Notes: a model not told the origin generated them from the sequence alone. A stretch of DNA of 64,000 nucleotides from Allium sativum (GCA_030737875.1 CM060912.1:202567231-202631230), one strand, 5' to 3'; shown: positions 11,101-22,315, counted from the first letter of the stretch. Made by a program: numbers and translations.

Positions 11101-12125
11101 GGGGTATCAAAGTAAAGATCTCCGTACTGGGCGGGGAAGGGGCATGCTTACTGATTGATTGTAAGAGATCCAAAACGAGACGGATGGTGTGGGCGGAGCA
11201 AACCGACCGGGGACATGTGCGTGCATGGGCCAGGCAGAGGTGGACAAGACGACCGTGACACCAGTAGGTATAACTTGTACACACCTTAGGTTGCCACTTT
11301 AGGGAAGTGATACCCCCTAGTTGTGGGACCAGCACAGGGTATCTACAGAGTAGGGAGCCGATCGATTAGGGTAGTGGTTAGGGTATACCAATACGTATGC
11401 CCTAAGTCTACCAATTTATAGTAGGAGGGTAGTGGGTACGACTTGTTGAGATAGGAGCAGGCGGCACCTATGACAACAGCTAGGAATATACGAAACTACC
11501 ACCATCGTTATCATTAGCAGAAGGGATCATCCCATCTTGATTTGACTAGTAATATTGCAGAGTAGTTAGTAGTGAATCATGCATACACCTTACCTTATTT
11601 GTCCTGTCATACCTGTCATCTGTACCGTGATCCTCTTATCCACTTTGTATGCCTGTCATGTTTACCTTTATTTATTTACTGGCTAAAAGTTACTGGACTC
11701 ACCAGACGTATGTCTGACCTAGTTTGTTTCGCCTCTTTTCTTCCGTTCCCCCCCCCACCCAAGGTTCTCAGGGAGGAAACACCCAGGTTTAGTCAGGATT
11801 TGGATATCATCTTCTAGGAGCTACTTCCGAAGTATGGCTCGAGTCTCTGTCTCTTTTATGGCTTGCTCTTTAATATGGGGAATGATGTTTTCTTTTAAAT
11901 ACCTATGTACTCTGATGATATAAGACAGAAGTGTTTTGTTGTAATAGTTTTATGACTCATGGTATTATGTAACAAAGTATTTTGGAGATTTAATAAAGTT
12001 ATTTGTTTTCCGCTGCAAAATTTTTATATCTGTCTTGTGATATTCTGTGTCTGTTTAGCAAAAATGCTCCACTGAAGTTAAGGCATTCCCTTTGTGAGTG
12101 ATGTTAATGGGGGTGGGGTGTTACA
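8173..12125 (+). repeat. Element B 3' LTR (3953 bp)
   Basis: Direct copy of 2826-6782 with the same termini and order: TATA 8613-8620, donor-like GTGAGT 8839-8844, repeat tract about 8925-9480, hairpin pair about 10087-10305, tandem hairpin array about 10726-11020, C-tract with AG at 11762-11763, AATAAA 11992-11997. The acceptor-like CAG of the 5' LTR is AAG here. No genes are seen in it. Confidence 0.9.
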
Positions 12126-12772
12126 TATATCCAATTTCATAAAATCAATATTTTCCCAATATATTTCTCCACGTTTATACATATAATATAATTCACCTTT
12201 CAGGCTTAATTTCAAGTCATAAACAAATTCCGCCAATTGTCCCAATATTTGCAATAATAATTGTTATGCACAATTCCCCAAATTTCATATTATATTCCTC
12301 GATTGCATAAAATATTTATGCCCCAATATTCCCATATTTCAATCGTACGTATATATAATAAGATTTTGTCTAGGTTCGAGATAATCTAGATCCAAAAATA
12401 AAAAGGGAAGGAGAATAAAAGAACAATTATTATAACATAATTTTGCATTGAATTTATAACTGGGGAATGATGAACGATAATAATACTTTTATACAACAAG
12501 TTTATTATAATTCCACTCACCTTGACTGGATTGGATAAATAAGAGATTTGTTGTTAATGTAGAATGCCGATTTAATCTTCTTATTTGACTATTGGGGAAG
12601 AGCATGAATTGCTGATGAAGAACTTTGCTACTTGATTTGATTAAACTCCCAAGTTGATGAAGAACTTGCAATATAATTTAGAGTTTTGGGGCGGCGGCAA
12701 TGTTTGGTTGAAGTTTGGTGGCATGGAGGCGTCTTAAGGAATTGTTATGAATTAGGGTTAGGTCTTGCTATG

Positions 12773-12780
12773 TATTTATA
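12773..12780 (-). promoter_or_regulatory. TATA box of LTR A
   Basis: The reverse complement reads TATAAATA in a CACCTATAAATACATAG context, about 545 bp into the LTR, with a donor-like GTGAGT about 255 bp downstream. This is the same architecture as the other LTRs here. Confidence 0.6.
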
Positions 12781-12884
12781 GGTGTAGAGAGTGTTTTAGA
12801 GCCCTTAGATTAACCTAGAAGCCATCCAACCCATACAACACATTAAAACACGTCACAGGAACTGAAATCGCCCAGATCTGGGGA

Positions 12885-12950
12885 TAGGTCGACCCCAGGT
12901 CGACCTCCCTAGGGGTAGGTCGACCCCCTGGTCGACCTAACCCCCAGGTC
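12885..12950. repeat. AGGTCGACC repeat cluster in LTR A
   Basis: Five GGTCGACC-type palindromes in about 65 bp, spaced by C-rich linkers, lying between the E2F-like site and the TATA box on the minus strand. The Tekay-like LTRs carry the same kind of cluster at the same relative place (17781-17895 and 26105-26215). Confidence 0.8.
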
Positions 12951-13325
12951 GACCTGCCTGGTTTTGGTGGGAAATTTCCCGCCCAGCTGCCTGGGTCGAA
13001 TTTCGAACTGTTTTGAATTTTTGTTGAATCTTCTAAAGGCCATAACTCCTTCATACGGAGTCCGATTTATGCAAACTTGGACTCTATTCCAAGCAGAATT
13101 TCGAGATGAACGCAACGGTGATGTCCATTTTACTTAATTCTTGATATTTAAATTAAGTGTCCTTATTTTATTATCTTTTCCTTTACGCACACTGTTATCG
13201 AATTAATTTTTCCTTCTCTTCCATATATTAATTAATTTTCATTATACATCACCATTATTTACCTATATATGCATATACACATATTTTACATATTTTTAAT
13301 TATATTAAAAATGCGGGGTGTTACA

Positions 13326-16300
13326 TATATTATCCCTTAAGCAACATTAATGTTTACAGTCAATACTACATGCACAGATCGACACTCAAGTAATTTGATT
13401 ATACTGAAATCAATTATGAAACAACAAAGAATTTTGGTGTGGTTCCTTGTATACCACTACTGTTTTACTCTCCACTATCTGTTATACTCTATTTCTTCCA
13501 GATTCCAACTAGTTTTAGAGTCTTACCCATATACAATTTAAATGTTTAAATCAAGTCTAATATAAACATACATATAGTTTTGAACCTATTAAAGATTAAT
13601 GTAAACATCAGAGGAATAAGTGATTGTTCGACTAATTATTTCCAGGTATTTAATCCTTCAAACAACTTAAATATCTGAAGTAGATATGATAGGTACATAT
13701 ATATCAACATATATGTAGTTGAATTCCTTAAAGATTCATGTAATACAGTGGAGGAAATAGAGTTTTTACTAAAATGTATTACTATGTGTTGTATATGACG
13801 TAGTTGTATACACAATTATATGATTTTTGTATGACGATAACAACCAAATAAATATTAGTTTAAATGTGTTTGTTACTATACTGTTCTATATATACATCAC
13901 AGACAAGAATATAATATTTATGTTTAAATAGAATACGACTGTACAGACATTCATATATTCATACAATATTTTATTTAAATATAAATATTATATTTCAAAC
14001 ATTCAAATAGTACAACTATTTATAACTCCACTATTTTAACACTTCACAGGAATTTGTACTTGTAAATAAACGGAAAAAATAGACAAGTTTGTTTAGCAAC
14101 AATAAAAAAATATTTTATTTCAAACAAATTTGTTTATTACAAATATCAGTACAATTTTCACATTCTTATACAAAGCTCCGCACTACATCACTCATCACTC
14201 AGTACATTCTTTAACACAGTTACATTTCATATATACAGACACACACTAACACTCTGTTTCTCCTGTCTTCTGTCTTCACAGCTTACAGTCAGTCCAGTCG
14301 TCATCTGCTTACCTGTCACAAACAGAAACACACACAGTAATCTTGAACAGAAATAATTTCGTATTCTAGCAAGTATTATTTTATTTTTAATATTTATTTG
14401 CCTCAGAATTTCGGTGTGTTTCTCATCATTTTTCATGACTTGATCTGATATGTATATATTTCTAGTGCTCCCTGATCAACCTCAATACACTACACCGGTT
14501 TGCTGATCAGAACCAGTTGATTCTGAACAGCCACAACATAGTGTAGCGGTCTGCTGATATATATTCGAATAGACATATATATATACACACACATATATAT
14601 ACACACACATACGTGTATATATACATATATGTATACATACAGGTCAACATTGTCAGCACAGTAGTGAAATGGAGCAAATGAATACAAGAAAGCCCAATTG
14701 TCGAACACAAATTGATGGTGATAGAAATTAGTTCAATGGTGGAACACAAACAGTTCAGCATGGCAACAAAGTGGTCGAGTATTCATGCAGCATGTGTGGA
14801 GATATAACTATACATGTTTAGACCAGCAACAACATAATGTTCACAACAGTATGGAACTCATGCAAACACAGGAGTTCACACAGTGCTACAATGCGACGGG
14901 TTTGAGTAAATGGTTCAGCAAATATACAAAGGCAGCACAGCATGGAACTGAATGCAACATACCTCAAGACAGTGAGAGATTTATGTGCATGTCAAAGTGT
15001 TCAATACAACTACATGGATCGTACAATGTTTTCAGCTGCAAGTCAATATGGCAAGTAGGAGCAAATCATAAAAATACATGCAACTGACTTATGGCCATGT
15101 AAAGCAACAAGGATGTGTATAACAAGTTCATAACTACCCAAATAAGTGCCTCAACAAGTGTTCATATATTTCCAGCAATTACAAAATAGCTTAACAAATT
15201 AGTGCAGATGTTTTCATGGGAATGTACAAATGAATAAGTACATTCATGATGTATACATGCAGGCAAACATGTAGCAGACTAGCAGTATGGTTCAAAAGAA
15301 GCCAGCTTTCAAGTGCACAAGATATGGTGCATAAACAATGGTGCAGCTATATAATGTCGAGCAGCATCAAGAACAAGTGACACAGCTCAATTTAAATGAC
15401 ACACACACACAAAACAGTGATGAATTATACAATATATCACAAGGCAAGGTGACATGTAAGTGTGCATGCTCAACAACAAGAGTAGTTCAAGTTCATATCT
15501 ACACAACATGAAAATGGAGGGTTGCAAACATGACATTCAAGTGTGCGGATGAAACAATGGTTCAGCATCAAAGAATGGTCGAGCTGAGTTATATACATTA
15601 TGTATAAAGCCATATTATGACAGTGTAAAACTCAGTGTCTACATATGGTGATATGGTATTATGCAAACAAAGTAATCGAGAGTGATCAAAGGCAGGACAA
15701 ATTAAGGGCTGTGTACACCCATCAGTAATAGCCAGTTTGGCAACAACAAATCACGCAAGGGGAAATTAGAGTTTCAGTAATGTCCAGAATTTATTAAATT
15801 CATCAAAGCAGAATATATCAAAGCATTAGTGTTTAAAAATGTCAGTGATCAAAAAAGGAAAAGCTTTAATTTTTTTCTAGAAATCCTCAATTCATTGCAG
15901 GCAAGAAATCATTCTACTATTTCAAAAATATTTCTAGAAAAGGATTTCAAGTGGTTAAATGTATCGATTTGTGGAAATGCCATTTCAAGTCCTCAAATTT
16001 TCCCATTTTTCGAACACACAGTTTTTGGCAGAGTTTCTATTAAGGGTTTCCTAAATTTCACAAAGGAATTACAAGGCAATAAATATTTGTTCTAGGAAAT
16101 ACATATCAATCAGAGAAAACTTGTTCTTTAAAGGCCAAATTTATCCAGATTCAATTCATCAATTCAAACCAAGAATATCGATACCAAAAGAGGAAACCAA
16201 ATTGAAAATCCCATAAAAAAATCAAGTCAAGTCAATATTGGTGAAATCAGAGAGCATTTTAAGGATTCTATAATCCTACTTAATCACCATTCATCACAGG

Positions 16301-16360
16301 CATATAGCACCAAAATAGGAAACAAAAATAAGAAGAACAAATTCGAAGAATCAAACAAGT
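13326..16360. other. Unassigned AT-rich sequence
   Basis: About 3 kb without recognisable genes or element termini. It contains an AT/AC microsatellite (about 14570-14640) and a long stretch rich in CAACA/CATG words (14780-15700). Short frames such as 14785-15087 and 15829-16095 have no recognisable domains and no gene-like context. It may be part of an old LTR continuing from H (29053-30397) or ancient host DNA; the sequence does not settle which. Confidence 0.4.
14570..14640. repeat. AT/AC microsatellite
   Basis: Alternating runs of TATATA and ACACAC with interruptions. Several apparent reading frames on the minus strand here encode only Tyr/Ile/Val/Cys-rich low-complexity peptide and are artefacts of the repeat. 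Confidence 0.85.
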
Positions 16361-16610
16361 TTACTCACAGTTGTTTCGATAAAGCCCTAAATCGTAAACA
16401 AGAGAGCATCAACAGACAAAATCCGTCAGAGACAAATTTCTTTCAGAAGCCACGATTCAATTTGGAACCAACGTGGAAAATCCCTAATTCCTGGAGCTGC
16501 CATTTTTTTAATTTCAGAAAGGAAGAGATCGGGCTGATAAAAGATGATACAAACACAATGGAAAATGGGCCGGCTATGTTTTTTCAAAGGGGATAACCCT
16601 TGTTTTATCT
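16361..16610 (-). promoter_or_regulatory. Promoter/leader-like segment with 5' splice-site-like end (I)
   Basis: On the minus strand it has a telo-box-like AAACCCTAA (near 16620-16612), GGCCCA (16567-16572), an ATG followed by 26 codons then TGA (about 16506-16426), and a donor-like CT|GTGAGTAAAC ending near 16361. Site II-like GGCCCA and telo-boxes are typical of plant housekeeping promoters, but the leader-then-GTGAGT layout also matches the LTRs in this window (compare 55011-55020). It could be the first exon of an old gene or another LTR leader. No downstream exons recognised. Confidence 0.25.
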
Positions 16611-16779
16611 TTAGGGTTTTAAATCATTAAGGCTTGGTTTTAATTTAAATTTGTTTTGTTTTTAAATTTCATTTGTAAACAATTCAATCAATTTTTCTTG
16701 TGTCTGTAAAAAACTAGGGAACCCAGTTAGGGTTATATCTGGCAGTTTACTAGAGTCTGTAAAAACTAGGGATACGGGT

Positions 16780-17130
16780 TATGGGTTTGTAATCCGGGGA
16801 AATCTGATCTAGGGAATTTAGATCAGTCTTGGGTTTTGAGCATAGGGTTAGGACAGGAGCAGGCGCTGCGAGTGTACATGGTCTTGTATGTGGGATCTGT
16901 GTATAACACCTAGTAGAAACCTTAGGAATGCAGCAATAGGCAAGATTTTGCCAAAGTTGGGTATCTCTATGTGTTATTTTTTTCTGCCTTTTATTTCTAC
17001 TGCAGTCTATGATTTGTTTGTTATTTAATATCCCGTTAGATTTTTAACTCAGCGAAAAACTATGATAAACCCTATTCACCCCCTCTAGGGTTAATCTAGA
17101 TCCAATACTATGTTCTGTTTTGAATCACCC
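16780..17130 (+). mobile_element. Possible Ty1/copia LTR remnant
   Basis: The segment ending ACCCTATTCACCCCCTCTAG (about 17070-17090), preceded by TTTAACTCAGCGAAAAACTATG, resembles from memory the 3' end of plant Ty1/copia (Sirevirus-like) LTRs. No terminal repeats, PBS or coding sequence are visible, so it would be only a fragment. Confidence 0.3.
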
Positions 17131-17496
17131 AGGCATGTACAAACATACAATGAACTATACCTTAAATCCTTAGTACTTACACGCAATCTACCCTAATTTA
17201 TGTGTTCGAATGCCTATTGATGGGAGCAACAGATAAAATCATCTTATAAATTTTGATAAAAACTGTTTAGTGTTTCAGTTATTCATGATATAAGGTGCTC
17301 ACTGTCTTTTACATTCTTTTTTTTATCTGTTTTCCAACATTGTCTAAATCTAATTAATTCAAAGATTATTTCTTAATCAATGTTAACATCAATGTCTAAA
17401 TCAAAGGTGATGTGTACACACATGATTAAAATAGTAAAGGTATTGTAAATGTTTACTCACTTATATTATTTCTGTTCTTACTTCCACAAATTTGCA

Positions 17497-17501
17497 TGAT
17501 C
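17497..17501. repeat. Target-site duplication, left copy (TGATC)
   Basis: TGATC immediately before the Tekay-like 5' LTR. An identical TGATC at 29053-29057 follows the 3' LTR. A perfect 5-bp duplication proves a single insertion event for the interval between. Confidence 0.95.
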
Positions 17502-17753
17502 TGTAACACCCCGTGTATTCTATAATAGTGAAATTCACAAATTAAAGTATAATTAATTTCAAATCAAAGAATTAAAGGAAATGGGATACGCCATTTCGTT
17601 CATCTCGGAATTCTGCTTGGGATAGAGTCCGAGTTTGCGTAAAACGGACTCTGTATGAAGAAGATATGGCCTCCGGAAGTTTCAAAATTCAGTTTAAAAT
17701 TTAAGCAGCTCAGAAAATCAATTCAAATTTCAAAAATCGGGCCGGATTGGCCA

Positions 17754-17773
17754 GGGCGGGAATTTTCCCGCCC
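17754..17773. promoter_or_regulatory. Perfect palindromic E2F-like double site
   Basis: GGGCGGGAA, TT, TTCCCGCCC: each arm contains the E2F core TTCCCGCC, one on each strand. It is identical in the 3' LTR (26080-26099). LTR A carries a single TTTCCCGCC (12975-12983). It lies about 300 bp upstream of the TATA box. E2F binding is inferred from the consensus only. Confidence 0.5.
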
Positions 17774-17780
17774 AAGGCAC

Positions 17781-17895
17781 CCAGGTCGACTGGGTAGTCG
17801 ACCTGGGCTACCCAGGTCGACTGGGTAGTCGACCTGGGGCACCCAGGACGACTACCAAGTCGACACGGGGGTCGACTGGGGAGTCGACCTGGCCC
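17781..17895. repeat. Tandem perfect GTCGAC palindromes
   Basis: CCAGGTCGACT, GGGT, AGTCGACCTGG (17781-17806) and CCCAGGTCGACT, GGGT, AGTCGACCTGGG (17811-17838) have 11- and 12-bp perfect arms. Looser copies follow to 17895. The equivalent cluster in the 3' LTR is about 26105-26215. Confidence 0.85.
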
Positions 17896-18068
17896 CTGAG
17901 CCAGGTCGAACCCAGCCCCCCCTGGCTGGCCTGGTCTGTCCTTGGCCGAATTCATGAGCCTTGCCTTGTCACTAGGACTAGGTGTCAGCTCCTGATTGGT
18001 CTCTCCTTCAAACGAATGGCTAATATTAATCCAAGCTCCATCGATGGTTCTAATCAACTCATAATCTC

Positions 18069-18076
18069 TATAAAAA
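18069..18076 (+). promoter_or_regulatory. TATA box of Tekay-like LTR (5' copy)
   Basis: TATAAAAA in a CTCTATAAAAAGGACC context. The 3' LTR copy begins at 26394. Transcription of the full element would start near 18100, giving a short leader before the GTAAGT at 18295. Confidence 0.65.
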
Positions 18077-18294
18077 GGACCTAAGACTCCACCTAATTCA
18101 TACAAATAAAAATGAGAATGAGACCATCATGCTGCTGAGGAAAGACTAGGAGTAGCCGTCAAAATTGAGAGACGATTAGGAGACAATTCAAAAGCCTAAA
18201 GAAACGACAACTAAATCAAAACAACGCCTACAAAAAAGGATAGCATCTCCAAATTCAGAATTCAGAAACCTGAATTGAAGATTCGTCATACGTT

Positions 18295-20310
18295 GTAAGT
18301 AGAATGCTATTCCGATGTGAATGAATAATTGTGTTTTGATTTGTGTAAAATGTGAAATGGAATTGTACTTAATTTGTGGCGATAATAATTCATAATTGTA
18401 CGTTGCTATGATTCTAATTACGAATCGATTTGGGATATTGTGGTATAACGATGTTAGGCCTATTGGATATTTGCAAGTATGTGATTCATGTTGAAAGTTA
18501 ACGACTATATGTTTGTGGTAGTTTATTAGAGACTCATACAAGTATATGGTTCACTATTATGCCAACATGATATACATGTTTTTATGATCACTTTTAGCGT
18601 GTAGTTGGTTTCAATTAAGTATTATGGTTTATATGAATTTATGTTGGAATTGGCATCATGGTTCAAGTGTAAAAACCATACTTTTGTATTAGTGACAAAA
18701 GCGAGCATCTTTGTGAACTTGTATTAATTCTATGAACATGACTAAACTATGTTTTGTGTTATGCCTAATTGAGACATGTTTTAGGCCTATGTTGTTATCA
18801 AAATCATATGATGATATATGTGACACATAATTACGTTAGATTTACATTCCCATTTGCAAGCTTACATGAATAGATTAAAAACCATGATTCATGTTTAGGT
18901 ATGTTTATGCCATGATTACATGAATAGATTAAAAACCATGATTCATGTTTAGGTATGTTTATGCCATGATTCTATGCTATTACAACGCAAGTTCACAAGT
19001 GCCTAATTTATGTTAATTAGATCGTTATGTTGCAAGTTCATGCGTTCACACTCCCCTTTTGATGTTACTTAGAATATATAAACACCATGTTCTAAGCCTC
19101 CCTTTTTTTTTCATGTGGCTAAGTTGGGTTTAAATGTTAAACCCAACATATGTTATATTGTAGCGAACGTATAAAACGGGGGTAATGACGTTTGGGTTAA
19201 AATATAAACATATGTGTTGGCATGTTTGACGCATGCCAACGACCTTGAAAACAATTAAGTGGTATAAATTAATTTTACCCAATAAAGATGAATTTGAATA
19301 ATGGGCCGCAAATATTTACATATAAAAAGAAAAGAGACAAAATATGTAAATTTAGAAAATATGATGTGTTTAACCCGAGGTTGGATTGAGTTGTGATGTA
19401 AACTTGCCCGGAACCGCCCGGCTGTCCAGTGGTCACAACAATACCTATCCAATGTGGGTGGTTAAACACTGAGCCCAATAAAGACCCGAGGTTAGACTGA
19501 GTTGTGACGTAAGACTACCCGGAACCAACCGGCAACAGGCAGTCACAACAGTACCTGTCTAATGTGAGAGGTCGAGGCTTTAATAAGACAATTAAGGCTG
19601 AGTCAGGATTTATAGGATTAAGTAATACTTAATCAAAATTGGAAAATGCTAAGCTATACAGACTGATTGGGGGTTAGGTTTACAAAACACTTAACCAACT
19701 TAGCATGTTGGCTAGAAATAGAAAACCTAGTAGCGGGGGACCCTTTTCAGCAGTAACCCTACAAGGTGTATCCAGGCAGGGTGGGGCATGATTACTGGGC
19801 TGACTGTAAGAGGTCAAATCGACGGCGGTGGTGCAACAGTGTAGGTTCTAACAGGGTACGGGTGTGCACACACTCCGGCGCAGAAAAATAAGGCACTGGG
19901 CACCAGTAGTATACCTGTGCATTCTAGAATTGTGTCGAGCCACCACCATGGGACTTGATACACCCCATGGTGGGACCAGCATAGGTAACTACAACATCGG
20001 GGGGCCGTAAGACACATGTAACTATGCGAGTAGGAGCCGATCATTAGAAATGGATCAGTTCACCCTGATTATGGGGTGCCTGTTGGGAACTAGTTTATAG
20101 GGGTGCAGAGATTTATATGGGGTACGATAGTATATTCGACTCTAGACAACCTAACTTAGTTTATGGTGCTTTCCCATTTCCAGTCTATACTTATCATGCC
20201 CAATTCTTTATTCATAGACTGAATAGTCCTAGACTTACTCAGGCTTTATGTCTGACTCTACTTTTCTCTCGTCTTCTTTTCTTTCGTCCCCCCCCCCCCC
20301 CCCCGCCCAG
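18295..20310 (+). other. Putative intron within the LTR leader
   Basis: Donor-like GTAAGT (18295-18300), branch-like CTGAC (20252-20256), a long T/C-rich tract and a terminal CAG (20308-20310) followed by GT. The 3' LTR has all parts at 26641-28664. Element B has the same arrangement (3492-6420, branch-like CTAAC 6375-6379). Splicing would remove about 2.0 kb of untranslated leader before the PBS. This is inferred from signals only. Confidence 0.4.
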
Positions 20311-20700
20311 GTCCACAGGGAGGGTATACCGCAGCTTGACCAGTTTTTACATTCAGCTTGAAGAGAAAGAATGTATTGCTTGGATCTCTTTCGTTTTGGA
20401 CTATGGCTTTGGACAATAATTATGGGACATATGCAATTTACTTATGTTTTTATGCTTCTTTAAATAATGTAATCAAGACAGTTATGAAAATGTAATGTTT
20501 TTCGAAGTATTGTAAGACAATTATGACATGGTTTGTGTAACACGTATTTTGTTGAAATAAAAATTGCTGTTGTTTTCCGCTGTTCAAAAATATGTGTATT
20601 TATATCTGTCTTGTGTATCTGTGACTTATACTTAAAAACCTCCACCAAAATTAGGGCATTCCCTTTGAGAGTGACCAAAACGGAGGTGGGGTGTTTCACT

Positions 20701-20712
20701 TGGTATCAGAGC
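20701..20712 (+). other. Tekay-like primer-binding site
   Basis: TGGTATCAGAGC, a perfect 12-base match to the complement of the initiator-Met tRNA 3' end, two bases after the LTR terminus at 20698. Confidence 0.95.
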
Positions 20713-20883
20713 ATAGGTTTACCAGATAAGATAAAAAGTTTTGAAAATTCATTTCCAAAGAGAAAATTTTAAAGTAGCATTTATAAAGATAAAATGTTAT
20801 TTTATTTTAAAAAGGCATAGTCCCCCAAAGCCATAGGTACTATCTTTTATACTTCGTTTTGAATCTATCCTTTTTGTTTCAGC

Positions 20884-21813
20884 ATGTACGAAGAACTTAA
20901 CTTTCCAGAGGTTTACCAATACCTGGTTGGTTCAGACGGTTCTTAGAAGCAAGGGCCAATCAACCAGGTCCCACTGTTCCTCCTCCCCCAGCTGCAGGAA
21001 ATCATCCAGCTGCAGCAGCACCTCTCCCTCCACCTCCTCCGCGTGGTAATACTTGCTAAGATATGTAAAGATTTCAAAGCTATGGGAGGGAAGGACTTTC
21101 ATGGAACCGAGTCCTTCGTGGCAGCCAGGAATTGGTTGAAGGAAACCGAGGACTTATACGTCATCTTTGAGGTAGAAGATAGGCAGAAGGTACAACTGGC
21201 AGTATGGCTACTTAAAGGCGAGGCTTCCTACTGGTGGGAAGTCACCAATGCAGAAAGGCCAGTGGAAACATGGGAGGACTTTAGGGTAAGGTTTGAAGCT
21301 AAATTTCTCTGAGAAGCTGAAAGGAGTCTTCAGTTAGAAAAATTCTTATTTCTTAAGCAAGGGAATATGACAGTCAAAGAGTATGTTAATCAGTTCGATC
21401 AGCTGGCTAGGTTCGGGCTGGACCTAGTCAACACTCCGCATAAGAAAGCTCTCCGCTTTGTCAAAGGATTGAATGAGCCATTACACAGTTTGGCCATGAC
21501 CTATATACCCATGGGAGCTACGTATGAAAGGTTGGTGCAGATGGCATTGCTGAACGAAGAGGATAAGGGTAAGAAGGAGACAAAGGCAGAAAGCTCTCAA
21601 GGGAAGAAAGAGGGTTTACAACCTAAGAAGACAGACTTTAAGAAGGGCGGGAAAGACAACAAAGAGAAGAGGAAGTGTAATTTCTGTGGCAAAGTGGGGT
21701 ACTTGGTGAAAGATTGCCGTAAAAAGAAGGCCAAGATGAATGGTGGGTGCTTTTCTTGTGGTGAAACATGCCATATGGCTAAGGATTGCCCAAAGAAACG
21801 AGGGAAGGGGTAG
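20884..21813 (+). pseudogene. gag: gag (capsid/nucleocapsid) of Tekay-like element, disrupted
   Basis: A candidate start ATG is at 20884 but its frame stops at 20944. The next recognisable part is a WFRRFLEARANQ then proline-rich stretch in another frame (about 20910-21040). The frame then changes again near 21045 to the capsid-like segment (21043-21810, containing GKDFHGTESF and WWEV). TGA at 21310 and TAG at 21811 interrupt it. Two CCHC-like knuckles follow a Lys-rich tract: 21676-21717, whose His position is Tyr (TAC 21700-21702), and 21748-21789, which keeps all four metal ligands. Gag packages RNA into virus-like particles in the cytoplasm; this copy cannot. Confidence 0.85.
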
Positions 21814-21846
21814 AGGGATGGATCCACCTTAAGGGCACAGGTTCAT

Positions 21847-22291
21847 GTGCTAGAAGCGCCACCTCTGCAACAACGAGGTATAAATACTTCTGTAGAAAGT
21901 GTAGTTTATCTTTATGATCACCCAGTTCGCACTTTATTTGATTCTGGCGCATCACACTCCTTTATTTCATCTACTTTAGTAGAATCTCTGCAACTAGAAA
22001 CTAGTATGGTAGAGGACCCCTTAATTGTTACAAATCCAATTGGGGGGCCCATCTCATCTGTCTATGATCTATGTAGGATTGAAAATTTCTATTCTAAGTG
22101 TAGAATTTAGATGTAGTGCCTTTGTTTTGAGCTTCTCGGGATATGGTTTGATTTTGGGCATGGATTGGCTATCTAGTAATGGTGCCATCCTTGATTGTGA
22201 GAAAAAGGTGGTTAGGCTTCTGACCCAACTCGGTGACACTCTGGAAATTACTAGTAATCCCTCGTATGCGGTTATGCTTAGTTATCTTTAA
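21847..22291 (+). pseudogene. pol: Aspartic protease region of pol, frameshifted
   Basis: In the same frame as gag, the active-site motif DSGAS starts at 21940, preceded by TLF and followed by HSFIS, typical of Ty3/gypsy retropepsins that cleave the polyprotein. The frame is lost near 22085-22110. The continuing protein (GYGLILGMDWLSS, about 22139-22180) is in the next frame and runs to an in-frame TAA at 22289-22291. The RT reading frame then resumes in that second frame, so one frameshift and one stop separate protease from RT. Confidence 0.85.
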
Positions 22292-22315
22292 TCGCTAGAT
22301 GTTTCTGTTGAAAGT

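Larger units (their letters stand above)
2826..12125 (+). mobile_element. Element B: non-autonomous LTR retrotransposon (LARD-like), complete
   Basis: Two direct LTRs (2826-6782 and 8173-12125) flank a 1.39-kb interior with a PBS, a protease-region remnant and a polypurine tract. Total 9.3 kb. The flanks read TATAC (2821-2825) and TATAT (12126-12130), a 5-bp target duplication with one change. It is inserted in the LTR of element A. With no intact gag or pol it must depend on proteins from a relative; its 5' and 3' untranslated regions resemble those of the Tekay-like element at 17502-29052. The LTRs show about 21 differences in the first ~270 bases, so it is the oldest LTR pair here. Confidence 0.9.
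12126..13325 (-). mobile_element. Element A 5' LTR, promoter-proximal part
   Basis: Read on the minus strand this starts TGTAACACCCCG at 13325. Going leftwards it has the conserved leader block (about 13115-13020), an E2F-like site (12975-12983), GTCGAC repeats (about 12950-12885), a TATA box (12773-12780) and a donor-like GTGAGT (12515-12520). It joins 517-2825 across element B. The adjacent TATAT at 13326-13330 is one half of the expected target duplication; the other half is outside the window. Confidence 0.75.
17502..20698 (+). repeat. Tekay-like 5' LTR (3197 bp)
   Basis: TGTAACACC start and GGTGTTTCA end (one mismatch in the 9-bp inverted ends). Parts: conserved leader block 17590-17672, E2F-like palindrome 17754-17773, GTCGAC palindromes 17781-17895, TATA 18069-18076, donor-like GTAAGT 18295-18300, a near-tandem duplication of about 65 bp near 18864-18975, paired hairpin module about 19375-19575, branch-like CTGAC 20252-20256, C-tract and CAG ending 20310, AATAAA 20556-20561. 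Reading frames inside (for example minus 18188-18541) are repeated but disrupted in the 3' LTR and are not genes. Confidence 0.93.

Noticed and set aside
517..13325. Segments 517-2825 and 12126-13325 as two separate LTR fragments
   Set aside because: Their outer ends are matching inverted termini, orientation features are consistent, and element B between them has a near-perfect target duplication, so a single interrupted LTR is simpler.
14490..14761. Two overlapping Tyr/Ile/Cys-rich minus-strand frames
   Set aside because: They read through an AT/AC microsatellite; low-complexity peptide, not a gene.
18188..18541. 117-codon minus-strand frame in the Tekay-like 5' LTR
   Set aside because: The 3' LTR counterpart (26594-26887) is shortened and differs at its end. 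It is antisense to the LTR leader and has no recognisable domain.
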